Part shown: positions 56,629 through 64,000 of the stretch, piece by piece | Layout: each line of letters starts with the position of its first letter | Numbering within the stretch: position 1 is the first letter of the stretch | Source: Streptomyces capitiformicae | GTDB lineage: Bacteria > Actinomycetota > Actinomycetes > Streptomycetales > Streptomycetaceae | Reading direction: 5' to 3' | Length of the DNA stretch: 64,000 bases | Assembly: GCF_002214185.1 (NCBI RefSeq) | Contig: NZ_CP022161.1 | Span: forward strand, 5,711,486-5,775,485 | Notes under the pieces: model-generated | Databases searched by the model: none | What the model was told of the DNA's origin: nothing | What the model saw: the letters and a program-made list of their open reading frames with translations, nothing else | Program-made: the position numbers and the translations under genes

Positions 56629-58118
56629 CGACCCTGTTGTTCACACGCCGTTTCCTGGCCGAGTCCGCCCGCACCCCGGTGAACCTGTTGGTGCTCATCC
56701 TGGTGCCGGTGGTGTTCGTCGTGGTCGCCGCCCGCCCGCTCGCGGACGCGGCCGAACTGCTCGGCGGCCCCGGCGGGCCGGCGGTGCAGACCGCCACGGC
56801 CGGATGGGCCGCGGGGTTCATCGCCGCGATCGCCATGTACTTCCAGATCCGCGCTGCCCGCGCCGCCGACCGCCGCCTGGTCCTGGCCGGGCTCGCCCCC
56901 GCCCGCCTGGTGGCAGCCCGCATGGCCACCGGCCTGGCTCTGGCGCTGATCGCCACAGTGGCAGCCCTGCTTGCTCTGACGGCGCGGACCGGTATCGGTG
57001 ACGATCCGGGGCGGGTGCTGGCCGGGACACTGATGTACGCGGTGATCTACCTGGCGATCGGGGCGCTGATCGGCACCCTGGTCACCAGCCCGGTCAACGG
57101 CACCGTGCTGGTGCTGTTCGTGTGGATTCTGGATGTGTTCTTCGGACCCGTGCTCGGCGCGGCCGACAGGCCGGTGACCCGGGTGCTGCCGACGCATTTC
57201 GTGACCCTGTGGATGGTGGACCTGCCCTCCCGGCACAGCGGACGCATCGGAGATCTCGGCTGGACCCTGGCCTGGGCGGTAACGGCCATGGTGATCAGCT
57301 GGACGGTGATCACCCTCACCAGCCGCACCGCCCGGACCCGCCACCGCACCCGGCCCGGATCAGCGGCCGACCAGATGTCCGCCGGCGTGCGCATGGGGCT
57401 GCGGGAAGCGGCCCGCAACCGTGTGCTGTGGGTGCTGATCATCGCCGTACCCGTCGTCTTCGTCCTCCTCGCGGTGGCCACCACCCCCCAGGAGTCCACC
57501 ACCCTGACCGTGCGCGAAAACGGCCGCACCCTACCCCAGCAGGCGTGGCTGCCCGACATCCACGGCGGCACCATGGCCCCGATCGCCATCGCCTCCCTGG
57601 CCACACTGGCCGGGCTGTTCACCGTCCTGGACGCCCGCTCCGGCGACCGGCGCCTGGCCCTCGCAGGCTTCCGCCCCCTGACACTGCTCGCCTCCCGCCT
57701 GGCCGTCATCGCCCTCGGCGCACTGGTGGCAACCGCCGCGTCCCTCGCCGTCACCGCCACCGTCTTCGACGCCCGCCAATGGGACCTGTACATCGCCGCC
57801 AGCGTCCTGATCGCGCTCACCTACGCCCTCGTCGGCGTCCTGCTCGGCCGCCTCTTCGGCCGGGTCGGCGGCGTACTCATCGCCTTCTTGCTGCCCTTCA
57901 TCGACCTCGGCATCGAACAAAGCCCGATGCTCCGCTCCGCCCCTCCGGACTGGGCCCACGCCCTGCCCGGCTTCGGCGCCGGCCGCGTCCTGATCGACGC
58001 CGCCCTCACCCCGACCTTCGACGAAACCGGCCCCCTGCTGATCGCCCTCGCCTGGCTGGCCGCCCTCACCACCGCAGCGGCCGTCATGTTCCGCCGCACC
58101 GCCACCACACCCCGATGA
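56625..58118 (+). CDS. ABC-2-type transporter permease
   Basis: A 497-residue membrane protein with about 12 helices in two similar halves. Each starts with an extracytoplasmic loop after the first helix (LLVLILVPVVFVVVAARPLA and LWVLIIAVPVVFVLLAVATT). No signature beyond the ABC-2 permease layout is visible, so the substrate (drug, lipid or peptide) is unknown. The start overlaps the ATPase stop. Confidence 0.85.
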   Translation: MTTLLFTRRFLAESARTPVNLLVLILVPVVFVVVAARPLADAAELLGGPGGPAVQTATAGWAAGFIAAIAMYFQIRAARAADRRLVLAGLAPARLVAARMATGLALALIATVAALLALTARTGIGDDPGRVLAGTLMYAVIYLAIGALIGTLVTSPVNGTVLVLFVWILDVFFGPVLGAADRPVTRVLPTHFVTLWMVDLPSRHSGRIGDLGWTLAWAVTAMVISWTVITLTSRTARTRHRTRPGSAADQMSAGVRMGLREAARNRVLWVLIIAVPVVFVLLAVATTPQESTTLTVRENGRTLPQQAWLPDIHGGTMAPIAIASLATLAGLFTVLDARSGDRRLALAGFRPLTLLASRLAVIALGALVATAASLAVTATVFDARQWDLYIAASVLIALTYALVGVLLGRLFGRVGGVLIAFLLPFIDLGIEQSPMLRSAPPDWAHALPGFGAGRVLIDAALTPTFDETGPLLIALAWLAALTTAAAVMFRRTATTPR

Positions 58119-58282
58119 CACCCCGCACCAACGGCGGCCTCGCGTCGTCCTTCAAAGAACTGGCGAGGCGGTTGGCGGTATCGCCGTGGCGGGCGTCCCC
58201 AAGGACGGCGAACCTGAGTACGCCAGCCCACCTCCGGCTGCACCCAGCCGACGACAACCTCGTTTCGAAAGGCCCGCCCCGA

Positions 58283-58684
58283 ATGTCACTCACCTCTCCA
58301 TACCGGGGCCGCACCCCACGCGCCCTGGGAACCGTCTGCGCCCTGCTCACCCTGGTCGGCTGCTCGAATGGCGGCAGCACCAGCCCCGCCGCCACCAGCG
58401 CCTCATCCACCGCGACCAGCGCCAGCCCTGGAGGGGCGAGGATTGTGATCGAGAACTTCACCTTCAGCCCGGCGAACCTGAAGGTGCGCCCCGGAACGAA
58501 GGTCACCGTTGTGAACCGGGACTCGGCCGCGCACACCGTGACCGCCACGCGCGACAAGGTCTTCGACACCGGCAACATCACGGGCGGAGCGACCACCACA
58601 TTCACCGCTCCGCCCACGCCGGGCAGCTACTCCTATCTCTGCACTCTCCACCCGAACATGAAAGGCACCCTCACCGTGACCTGA
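58283..58684 (+). CDS. Cupredoxin (type-1 copper) lipoprotein
   Basis: A 133-residue secreted lipoprotein. The lipobox LVGC puts the lipid on Cys27, followed by a Ser/Thr/Ala-rich linker. The cupredoxin domain at about 52-133 has the copper ligands His84 (SAAHTV), Cys120, His123 and Met126 (YLCTLHPNM), as in plastocyanin or amicyanin-like electron carriers. It probably moves electrons at the outer face of the membrane; its partner is unknown. The ATG at 58283 follows AAAGG. It is a single gene converging on the methyltransferase. Confidence 0.9.
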   Translation: MSLTSPYRGRTPRALGTVCALLTLVGCSNGGSTSPAATSASSTATSASPGGARIVIENFTFSPANLKVRPGTKVTVVNRDSAAHTVTATRDKVFDTGNITGGATTTFTAPPTPGSYSYLCTLHPNMKGTLTVT

Positions 58685-58909
58685 CACAGGCCGCCGTGCT
58701 GCCGGCGCTCGCCGCGACCGTTGCTCTTTCCGGGACTCGCGGCGCCTGGAACGCCGGAGTCGGCTTCGATTCACTGGTTGCTGATGGACTGCCAGCCATA
58801 GAGCGGTTCGTGCAGGGCCAGTAGGCCGAGATGAGTCTGATGGCCGACATGCTCGAAGCACGCTGCGCGACAGCGTGACTGTCCGGCGGCCGGGGCTGCG
58901 GCACGCGTG

Positions 58910-59554
58910 TCACTGCCGCACGGCGGTGCCCAGGATGTGCAGCGTGTTCGGCATGAACGCGGAGGGAGAGAAGCCGAACCGGTTGATGCCGGTGATGGTG
59001 AATCCTGCGGCGCGGATGGCGGCTTCGGTATCCCGATTGGGGTGGCAGCCGCCTGCGGCCCGGCTCCACAGGGGCGTGATCGCGTCCTCCAGCCAGCCTG
59101 CCCAGCGGCGGGGGGAGCGCACGTGCTCATAGAAGCGCAGCTCGCCGCCGGGCCGCAGGACGCGGGCCATCTCCGCCAGCACCTCGGGCACGTCGTCCAC
59201 CGAGCACAGCACGAGCGAGGCAACGACGGCATCGAACTCGCCTGCGTCGCCGGGTAGTTCGGCGGCCTCACCGGCATCGACCGTGACCCGCACCGGTGCA
59301 GAGGCTGCAGTCTGCTCGGCGACGGCGCGTAGGGTGTCGTCGGGTTCGAGCGCTACCACCTCCGTCACGGTGTCCGGGTAGTGCGGGAAGTTGCGGCCCT
59401 GCCCGGCACCCACCTCCAGCACGCGACCCGTCAGTCCGGCGAGCAACCGGTCGCGGTGTGAGGCACCACCTCGCCGGTCGGACTCGACGGCGATCTTCAG
59501 ATACTGACGTGCGAAACGCGGGTGTTGCAGTTCCTTGCGGCCGGTGGTGGACAT
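58910..59554 (-). CDS. Class I SAM-dependent methyltransferase
   Basis: A 214-residue methyltransferase. SAM motif I is RVLEVGAGQGRNFPHYP, then VVALEPDDTLRAVAEQ, FDAVVASLVLCSVDDVPEVL and VLRPGGELRFYEHVRS. It is close to methyltransferases of the UbiE or thiol/arsenite S-methyltransferase-like type; the substrate is not determinable. A perfect AAAGGAGG precedes the ATG at 59554. It is leftward, behind a fragment and the SRPBCC gene, with a convergent cupredoxin gene on the other side. Confidence 0.88.
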   Translation of the reverse strand: MSTTGRKELQHPRFARQYLKIAVESDRRGGASHRDRLLAGLTGRVLEVGAGQGRNFPHYPDTVTEVVALEPDDTLRAVAEQTAASAPVRVTVDAGEAAELPGDAGEFDAVVASLVLCSVDDVPEVLAEMARVLRPGGELRFYEHVRSPRRWAGWLEDAITPLWSRAAGGCHPNRDTEAAIRAAGFTITGINRFGFSPSAFMPNTLHILGTAVRQ

Positions 59555-59599
59555 GCACCCTCCTTTGTGGCTGCGGGTCTGCTGCGACGCCTTGGCCGC

Positions 59600-59765
59600 C
59601 GGAAGGCACTCCTGGTAGAGCCATGGCCTCGCACGAAGAAGCCAGCACCACTGGACCGGCACCGCTCACCACACCGGCACCCCGCACGACGGCGATGGTC
59701 ACGCCGGCCATAGGGCTCACCACGGCTCCCAGCGTCCACACGAGGCTGGTCCGGGTCGATGCCAC
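59600..59765 (-). pseudogene. Possible relic of a small membrane-protein gene
   Basis: From GTG 59765 (GGGGGGA upstream) the frame reads MASTRTSLVWTLGAVVSPMA then GVTIAVVRGAGV, a membrane-helix-like start. It soon loses protein character and would run into the methyltransferase gene in another frame. It begins 17 bases after the SRPBCC stop. It may be the front of a gene cut by a deletion. Confidence 0.3.
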
Positions 59766-59781
59766 GGCGTCCCCCCTGATT

Positions 59782-60462
59782 TCACGCCGTCGTTTCGCGG
59801 ACGCGCGTGCACAGGTTGTGGAATTGACGGGTCTGCATGATCAGGTGGGCGGGTTCCCAGAACAGCACGTCCACAGGCCGGGTGAGGGGCCTCGGGCGGC
59901 TGCGGGCCCGAGCGCGGACGATCAGCCGGGTTCTGCCGCCGGGCTCCGGCCGCAGATGGAAGCCCCAGACGGAGTCGACGTACGCCCGCGGCGGCGGCTC
60001 GGTCAGCCCGTCGTAAGGGTGCCCGGTTGGGAGGGTCGTCTGTGAGCGCAGCACCAGTGTCCGCTCCGGTTCCAGGACGGCGACGGTGAACCAGGCATCA
60101 CCGCTCGGCAGGGAGTCCAGGTGCTGGCCCTCCTCCAGGTGCTGCCACTCGGGGACGATGCGTTGCGCGCTCGGGTGTCCGCCGTTGTCCAGGCGGTCCC
60201 AGCTGTACCAGCCGCCGCGGTTGCAGCCCATCTGCTGCAGCCAGGGCCATACCGCTTCGGGCGGCGCCGGCAGGGTCGTGGCCATGGTCGAGGAGCCGTC
60301 GGCATCGAGGATGAGTTCGTCGCCGGGGAGGTCGCGGGCGGCTTCCTCGTGTGTCGCGCCCCAGGTCAGCACCCGGGGCCGCAGGAAGAGGGCGTACAGG
60401 GCCAGCGCGGCGACCGCGACGCCGAAGGGACCTCGCCCGGCCCCGGACCAGTGCTTGTTCAT
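59782..60462 (-). CDS. SRPBCC-superfamily protein with N-terminal membrane helix
   Basis: A 226-residue protein. It has a short N-terminal hydrophobic helix (VAVAALALYALFLRP), then a START/SRPBCC-like domain (ATTLPAPPEAVWPWLQQMGC; GGWYSWDRLDN; VPEWQHLEEGQHLDSLPSGD; GGRTRLIVRARARSR). Such folds bind hydrophobic ligands in a deep pocket; no ligand is known here. The start at ATG 60462 is chosen by length, since no strong ribosome site is visible. Confidence 0.8.
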   Translation of the reverse strand: MNKHWSGAGRGPFGVAVAALALYALFLRPRVLTWGATHEEAARDLPGDELILDADGSSTMATTLPAPPEAVWPWLQQMGCNRGGWYSWDRLDNGGHPSAQRIVPEWQHLEEGQHLDSLPSGDAWFTVAVLEPERTLVLRSQTTLPTGHPYDGLTEPPPRAYVDSVWGFHLRPEPGGRTRLIVRARARSRPRPLTRPVDVLFWEPAHLIMQTRQFHNLCTRVRETTA

Positions 60463-60668
60463 GTCTTGAGCGTCGCAGTTCCCTTTCGCTCCCACCACCG
60501 CAACTCGCAACCGCCGGCTCCGGGACCGAACCCGATCGAAGTCACCTTGCCGACCATCTCGCGCTCCACCGCGCGAGCAGGCCGTCTCCCAGTCGATATC
60601 CCAGGTGACCGCGAGTCGGGTGGCCGCCGCCCACCACGCTCGGGCCCGATCGCCGCTCGACCTCCTTC

Positions 60669-60918
60669 CTTCTGAGCTGCGAATACCCGGGCAAACGATC
60701 CCTGGACAAGACCTACGCCCCGCTCGCGCTCCGTGCCGGCGCGGAGATCAGGCCGCTGTCGGAGGTCGTCGCGCTCGAACGGCTCGAAAAGGGCGGCACC
60801 GGTCACCGGGTACGTCGTCGACCACACCGGCCAGGTGTTCGGCAACCCGGGCCTCTATGTCGCCGACGCCTCGCTCTTCCTCGCCAACGTCCGCTCCCGA
60901 GCACAACCACGAACCTAG
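60669..60918 (+). pseudogene. Relic of a GMC-family oxidoreductase with internal deletion
   Basis: One frame gives SCEYPGKRSLDKTYAPLALR and AGAEIRPLSEVVALERL, the middle of a GMC flavin oxidase (cholesterol-oxidase-like CxxxxKxxLDKxY region). Around 60800 another frame takes over with GYVVDHTGQVFGNPGLYVAD and ASLFLAN, the family's C-terminal active-site stretch. About 250 residues between the two blocks, and the entire FAD-binding front, are missing. Confidence 0.65.
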
Positions 60919-61149
60919 GCGACTGTGAAGGCGCGTCGCCACTGCCAGCCCGAATTCCCCGCGCGCGTTCTCCGTTCGCAAACTGTGTCGTCCGTCTCTG
61001 GACTCTTCCACAGATCCGTCTAGTGTTCCGTACTCCCCGGAAAATAGCCGCACTTGCCCAATGAGCCGATAGAACCATTGCCAACGCCGAACCGCCTCAC
61101 GAGAAGGAGGCCGCAGCGCACCTCGCAGCTCGTCGCCAGCATGTCGTCG
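60919..61149. other. Lower-GC stretch without genes
   Basis: About 230 bases of visibly lower GC than the surroundings between the GMC relic and the excisionase-like relic. I see no protein family on either strand and no clear inverted repeat. It is a candidate for leftover integrated-element DNA. Confidence 0.35.
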
Positions 61150-61337
61150 CACCTGATAGCCAAGCGCCTCTCCTGACCAATGCCTGGTATTCAACCAGTG
61201 ACCTCGCCGCTTGTCTGAGAGTGGACGCCTCAACGCTGCGCCGCCGACGCACCGCTCAGCCTCCTCAGGGACCGCCTTTCGTCACGGTCTCGGAGCCCCG
61301 ACCTACCGTCCCTGCCAAGGGGCTCAATGGCCGATAA
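61150..61337 (+). pseudogene. Excisionase-like helix-turn-helix relic
   Basis: The frame reads WYSTSDLAACLRVDASTLRR then RRTAQPPQGPPFVTVSE. This matches the winged helix-turn-helix of excisionase (Xis)/AlpA-like proteins, which normally read STLRRWRTxxPPQGPPF. The recognition-helix Trp is Arg here. No start codon is available in this frame, and the expected C-terminal strand is replaced by an unrelated run to TAA 61335. It overlaps the integrase start, as xis and int genes often do. Confidence 0.5.
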
Positions 61338-61760
61338 GACCAACATCCCTGTCGGTGTCCGGCTCTCCACCGATATCGAGTACCGTCCTGATCGCCCCAC
61401 GCCGTATCGAGCACGCGTCCGGTGGACTGATCCAACCAGCAAACGCCGCCAGTCACTGTCCGAGGGAAAAGACAGCGAAGAAGAAGCGCAGGAATGGCTC
61501 CAGGACATCATCGAGGCCGCACAGGCCGGCCTGATCCCGTCGCTGGCCACTATGAAGCTCGCCGAATACGGCGAAGCGAACATGGATCTCGCCCTGCGCG
61601 GCCTGGAGTTGAAAACGCTGGACCCCTACCTGTCGGGGTGGCGGATGCGTGTCGTCCCCGCCCTGGGTCACCTCGCGGTACGGATGATCACCAATGCGTC
61701 GTCGACCGCACCGTGCAGAACCGGATCGCCGACGAGCACAGCCGCTCGACGGTGAAGAAC
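61327..61760 (+). pseudogene. Tyrosine site-specific integrase, N-terminal fragment
   Basis: From ATG 61327 (AAGGGG upstream) the frame encodes the DNA-arm-binding and core-binding front of a phage-type integrase: YRARVRWTDPTSKRRQSLSE, EEEAQEWLQDIIEAAQAGL, LKTLDPYLSGWRMRVVPALG. Near 61690 the frame shifts (VVDRTVQNRIADEHSRSTVK continues in another frame), and similarity stops by about 61780. The catalytic R-H-R-Y domain is absent. It is a dead end of a lost integrative element or prophage. Confidence 0.75.
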
Positions 61761-61840
61761 ACCATCGCCGTCGCCCAACACCGTTCGGGGCGTTCGGCTG
61801 AGCATGGGTTCTGGGGACAGGACTCGCTCCCGCTCAGTCT

Positions 61841-62218
61841 TTAGGAACGGTTCGTGTTGCCGGTCGCCGCCTCCGCGTGCACCAGGGACACGAAGTCGAT
61901 GGCCGGGTGCTCGGCGAAGGCCTCCCGGATCCGCGCGGCCGTGACCGCCGTGTGGAAGGGCACCGCCAGGTCGACGACCGTCGCCCCGCAGTCCCGCAGC
62001 CAGTTCCCGAAGGTCTGCCCGTACGGACCGGTGATCACGTTCAGCGCGGTCGTACCGGCCCCGGCGGCCCCGCGGATCGCCCCCTCCAGCGGCAGCAGCG
62101 CCTCGCCCTGCATGATCACGACGTCCTGCTCGGTGGAGAGCAGCCGGGCCACCCGGTCCTCGATCGACGCGAAGTGCGCCGCGCTCAGCGGGGCCAGATC
62201 CAGAAACGGGTGCGTCAC
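61841..62218 (-). pseudogene. Class V aminotransferase, N-terminal fragment
   Basis: 125 residues match the start of alanine-glyoxylate/serine-pyruvate-type aminotransferases: PFLDLAPLSAAHFASIEDRV, MQGEALLPLEGAIRGAAG, NVITGPYGQTFGNWLRDCGA and SLVHAEAATGNTN. They then end RS-stop at TAA 61841. The PLP lysine and two thirds of the protein are missing. The truncation point faces the integrase fragment, consistent with damage by an integrated element. It diverges from the amino acid transporter. Confidence 0.85.
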
Positions 62219-62338
62219 GGGGTGCTCTCTTCACTCACTGGGTAGACCGGGGTAGGTGGTGCCGAGGGTACCCACGGCACCAACGCGCCCTGTACCTACG
62301 AGATCTGAGGTCGGACAGCCCTGCAGCCATGGATTGGT

Positions 62339-62366
62339 TTGAGCAAGTCAAAGATATCCTTATAAT
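62339..62366 (+). promoter_or_regulatory. Vegetative-type promoter of the amino acid ABC operon
   Basis: TTGAGC and a perfect TATAAT are separated by 16 bases in an AT-rich patch, about 52 bases before the start at 62418. This fits the principal (HrdB) sigma-factor consensus. Confidence 0.6.
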
Positions 62367-62417
62367 CGGAAGTCTGTGTTGTTCCTGTTTCTTTGTTTCC
62401 CCACAGGAGGTATCCCC

Positions 62418-63269
62418 GTGAACTCGGTCCTCGGACGCCGGACCCGCATCCTGGCCGCCACCACCGCTACGGCCGGGCTGCTGTTCGTCGCCGGCTGCTC
62501 CTCGACCGACGACGGTGGCAGCGGCACCAAGACCGCCGCCGGTGGGGTCGAACTGGTCAAGGCCGGTCAGCTCACCACCTGCACCCACCTCCCGTACCCG
62601 CCGTTCCAGTCGGAGATCGACGGCAAGGTGCAGGGCTTCGACGTGTCGCTGATCGACCTCGTCGCCGAGGACCTGGGTGTGAAGCAGGAGATCCTCGACA
62701 CGCCGTTCGAGAACTTCAAGACGGGCGCCTTCCTGAACTCCGGCGAGTGCGACCTGGCCGCGGCCGGCATGACGATCACCGAGGAGCGCAAGAAGAACGT
62801 CGACTTCTCCGACCCGTACTTCGACGCCACCCAGGCCGTCCTCGCCGACAAGAAGGCCGGCATCGGCTCCTTCGCGGACCTCAAGGGCAAGAAGGTCGGC
62901 ACCCAGGCGCAGACCACCGGTGAGGACTATGTCAAGGGCCAGGGCCTCGACCCGGTCTCCTTCGAGTCCTCCGACGCCGTCCTCAACGGCCTGCGCGCCG
63001 GCCAGGTCGACGCCGTCGTCATCGACTACCCGGTCGTCCAGGGCTGGCTGAAGGACAAGGCCAACGCCGACGCCTTCGAGGTCGCCGAGCAGATCAACAC
63101 CGGTGAGCAGTACGGCTTCGCGATCAAGAAGGGCAACGCCAAGCTCCTCGCCGCCGTCAACAAGGCGCTCGCCGAGGCCAAGGCCGACGGCGCCTACCAG
63201 GAGCTCTACGAGAAGTGGATCGGCCCGTACGACGAGAGCGCCGCCTCCGCTTCCCCGTCCGCCTCATGA
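62418..63269 (+). CDS. Polar amino acid (glutamate/glutamine-type) ABC transporter, substrate-binding lipoprotein
   Basis: A 283-residue lipoprotein. Lipobox LFVAGC places the lipid on Cys27. The SBP_bac_3 domain begins KAGQLTTCTHLPYPPFQSEI and has VQGFDVSLIDLVAEDLGVK, GMTITEERKKNVDFSDPYFD and GEQYGFAIKKGNAKLLAAVN. The usual family end (LYEKWIG) is followed by a short Ser/Ala tail. It captures amino acids outside the membrane for the permease that follows. GTG 62418 has a strong AGGAGG. Ligand choice is not readable by eye. Confidence 0.92.
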   Translation: MNSVLGRRTRILAATTATAGLLFVAGCSSTDDGGSGTKTAAGGVELVKAGQLTTCTHLPYPPFQSEIDGKVQGFDVSLIDLVAEDLGVKQEILDTPFENFKTGAFLNSGECDLAAAGMTITEERKKNVDFSDPYFDATQAVLADKKAGIGSFADLKGKKVGTQAQTTGEDYVKGQGLDPVSFESSDAVLNGLRAGQVDAVVIDYPVVQGWLKDKANADAFEVAEQINTGEQYGFAIKKGNAKLLAAVNKALAEAKADGAYQELYEKWIGPYDESAASASPSAS

Positions 63270-64000
63270 GCGCGACCGACACGGACACAGCGCTCCAGCC
63301 GAAGCGGAAGGGGCTGAGCCGGCGGCAGAAGCGCACCCTCTCGCGGGGTGCGCAGTACGCCCTCTTCGTCGCCGCCGTGATCGCCTTCGCGGTCTCGGCC
63401 GACTGGGACCGGCTGAAGAACCAGTTCGCGCAGGCCGACATCGCCGAGCAGATGTTCCCCGACGTCATCACCATGGCGCTGAAGAACACCGTGCTCTACA
63501 CGCTGTCCGGCTTCGCCGTCGGCCTGGTGCTCGGCATGGTCATCGCGCTGATGAGGCTGTCGTCGGTGGGCCCGTACCGCTGGTTCGCCGGGGTGTACAT
63601 CGAGATCTTCCGCGGTCTGCCCGCCCTGCTGATCTTCATCTTCATCGGCGTCGCCGTCCCGCTCGCCTTCCCCGGCACGGAGATCGTCGGCGGCACCTAC
63701 GGCAAGGTCGCCCTGGCACTCGGCCTGGTGGCGGCGGCGTACATGGCGGAAACGATCCGGGCGGGCATCCAGGCCGTCCCCAAGGGCCAGATGGAAGCGG
63801 CCCGCTCACTGGGCTTCTCACCCGCCCGTGCCATGGTCTCGATCATCATTCCCCAGGCGTTCAGGATCATCCTGCCGCCCCTCACCAACGAGTTGGTGTT
63901 GCTGTTCAAGGACTCCTCACTCGTCCTGTTCCTCGGTGTCACGCTGGGGGAGCGCGAACTGTCCAAGTACGGCCGCGACCTGGCCAGCACCACCGCCAAC
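63266..64000 (+). CDS. Polar amino acid ABC transporter permease (runs off right edge)
   Basis: The first 245 residues of a HisM/GltK-type permease. It has a Lys/Arg-rich cytoplasmic start, then membrane helices. Family motifs are TMALKNTVLYTLSGFAVGLV, YIEIFRGLPALLIFIFIGVA and the ATPase-contact loop EAARSLGFSPARAMVSIIIP. It overlaps the binding-protein stop (ATGA), so the two are co-translated. The C-terminus and presumably the ATPase gene lie beyond the window. Confidence 0.92.
   Translation, partial: MSATDTDTALQPKRKGLSRRQKRTLSRGAQYALFVAAVIAFAVSADWDRLKNQFAQADIAEQMFPDVITMALKNTVLYTLSGFAVGLVLGMVIALMRLSSVGPYRWFAGVYIEIFRGLPALLIFIFIGVAVPLAFPGTEIVGGTYGKVALALGLVAAAYMAETIRAGIQAVPKGQMEAARSLGFSPARAMVSIIIPQAFRIILPPLTNELVLLFKDSSLVLFLGVTLGERELSKYGRDLASTTAN

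Overview
The window is a high-GC actinobacterial chromosome segment. GC-rich third positions, many GTG/TTG starts, one rare TTA (bldA-type) codon and close family resemblance to Streptomyces proteins all point to Streptomyces or a near relative. It is an accessory stress and energy island rather than core chromosome: seven intact tandem-domain universal stress proteins (USPs) plus one USP pseudogene and a USP stub, four CBS-domain proteins, two Hsp20 chaperones, FtsH, a PspA/HtpX envelope-stress set, and an unusually large number of broken gene remnants.

Layout. 1-10 kb: edge of a GH65 disaccharide phosphorylase, USP, a lone cyclic-nucleotide-binding protein, a DUF1918-HTH-flavin-binding fusion, CBS-BON, and a leftward membrane protein-pncB-DUF1876-hsp20 operon, then USP and a second hsp20. 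10-20 kb: USP, broken polX, archease, CBS proteins, DUF6448, FtsH, and an IS110-type transposase gene killed by one TGA. 19-26.7 kb: a phosphofructokinase carrying the residues of PPi-dependent enzymes, USPs (one a multi-frameshift pseudogene), a kinase fusion, and a frameshifted alcohol dehydrogenase. 27-32.5 kb: a coupled operon acsA-E1alpha-E1beta-E2-acyl carrier protein. 32.6-41.6 kb: CBS-BON diverging from a nine-gene A/V-type ATPase operon (G/H-C-I-K-F-E-A-B-D). 41.6-45.3 kb: a ferric-iron ABC transporter behind an iron box. 45.4-51.8 kb: USP with a heptanucleotide repeat, a leftward P-type ATPase-TrkA-TrkA operon, and USP. 52-58.7 kb: truncated methyltransferase, small membrane proteins, pspA-pspAA-htpX-pspAB, an ABC exporter, and a cupredoxin lipoprotein. 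58.9-64 kb: methyltransferase, SRPBCC protein, GMC oxidase remnant, integrase/excisionase remnants beside a truncated aminotransferase, and a polar amino acid ABC transporter leaving the right edge.

How it may work together (inference). Palindromes of the form GGGNC-N4-GNCCC, like DevR/DosR (OsdR) boxes of actinobacterial hypoxia/dormancy regulons, sit before the CBS/DUF1918 pair, the pncB-hsp20 operon and, as a tandem pair, between CBS-BON and the A/V-ATPase operon. Together with a phosphorolytic GH65 enzyme, a PPi-type phosphofructokinase, acetyl-CoA synthetase/PDH, NAD salvage, ion-pumping ATPases and USPs, this suggests an energy-conserving dormancy or low-oxygen island. No DevR-type regulator is present in the window.

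The island is actively rearranging. A divergent USP pair has been duplicated, with opposite partners lost in each copy, and at least a dozen gene fragments lie between intact genes. No tRNA, rRNA or CRISPR array was seen.
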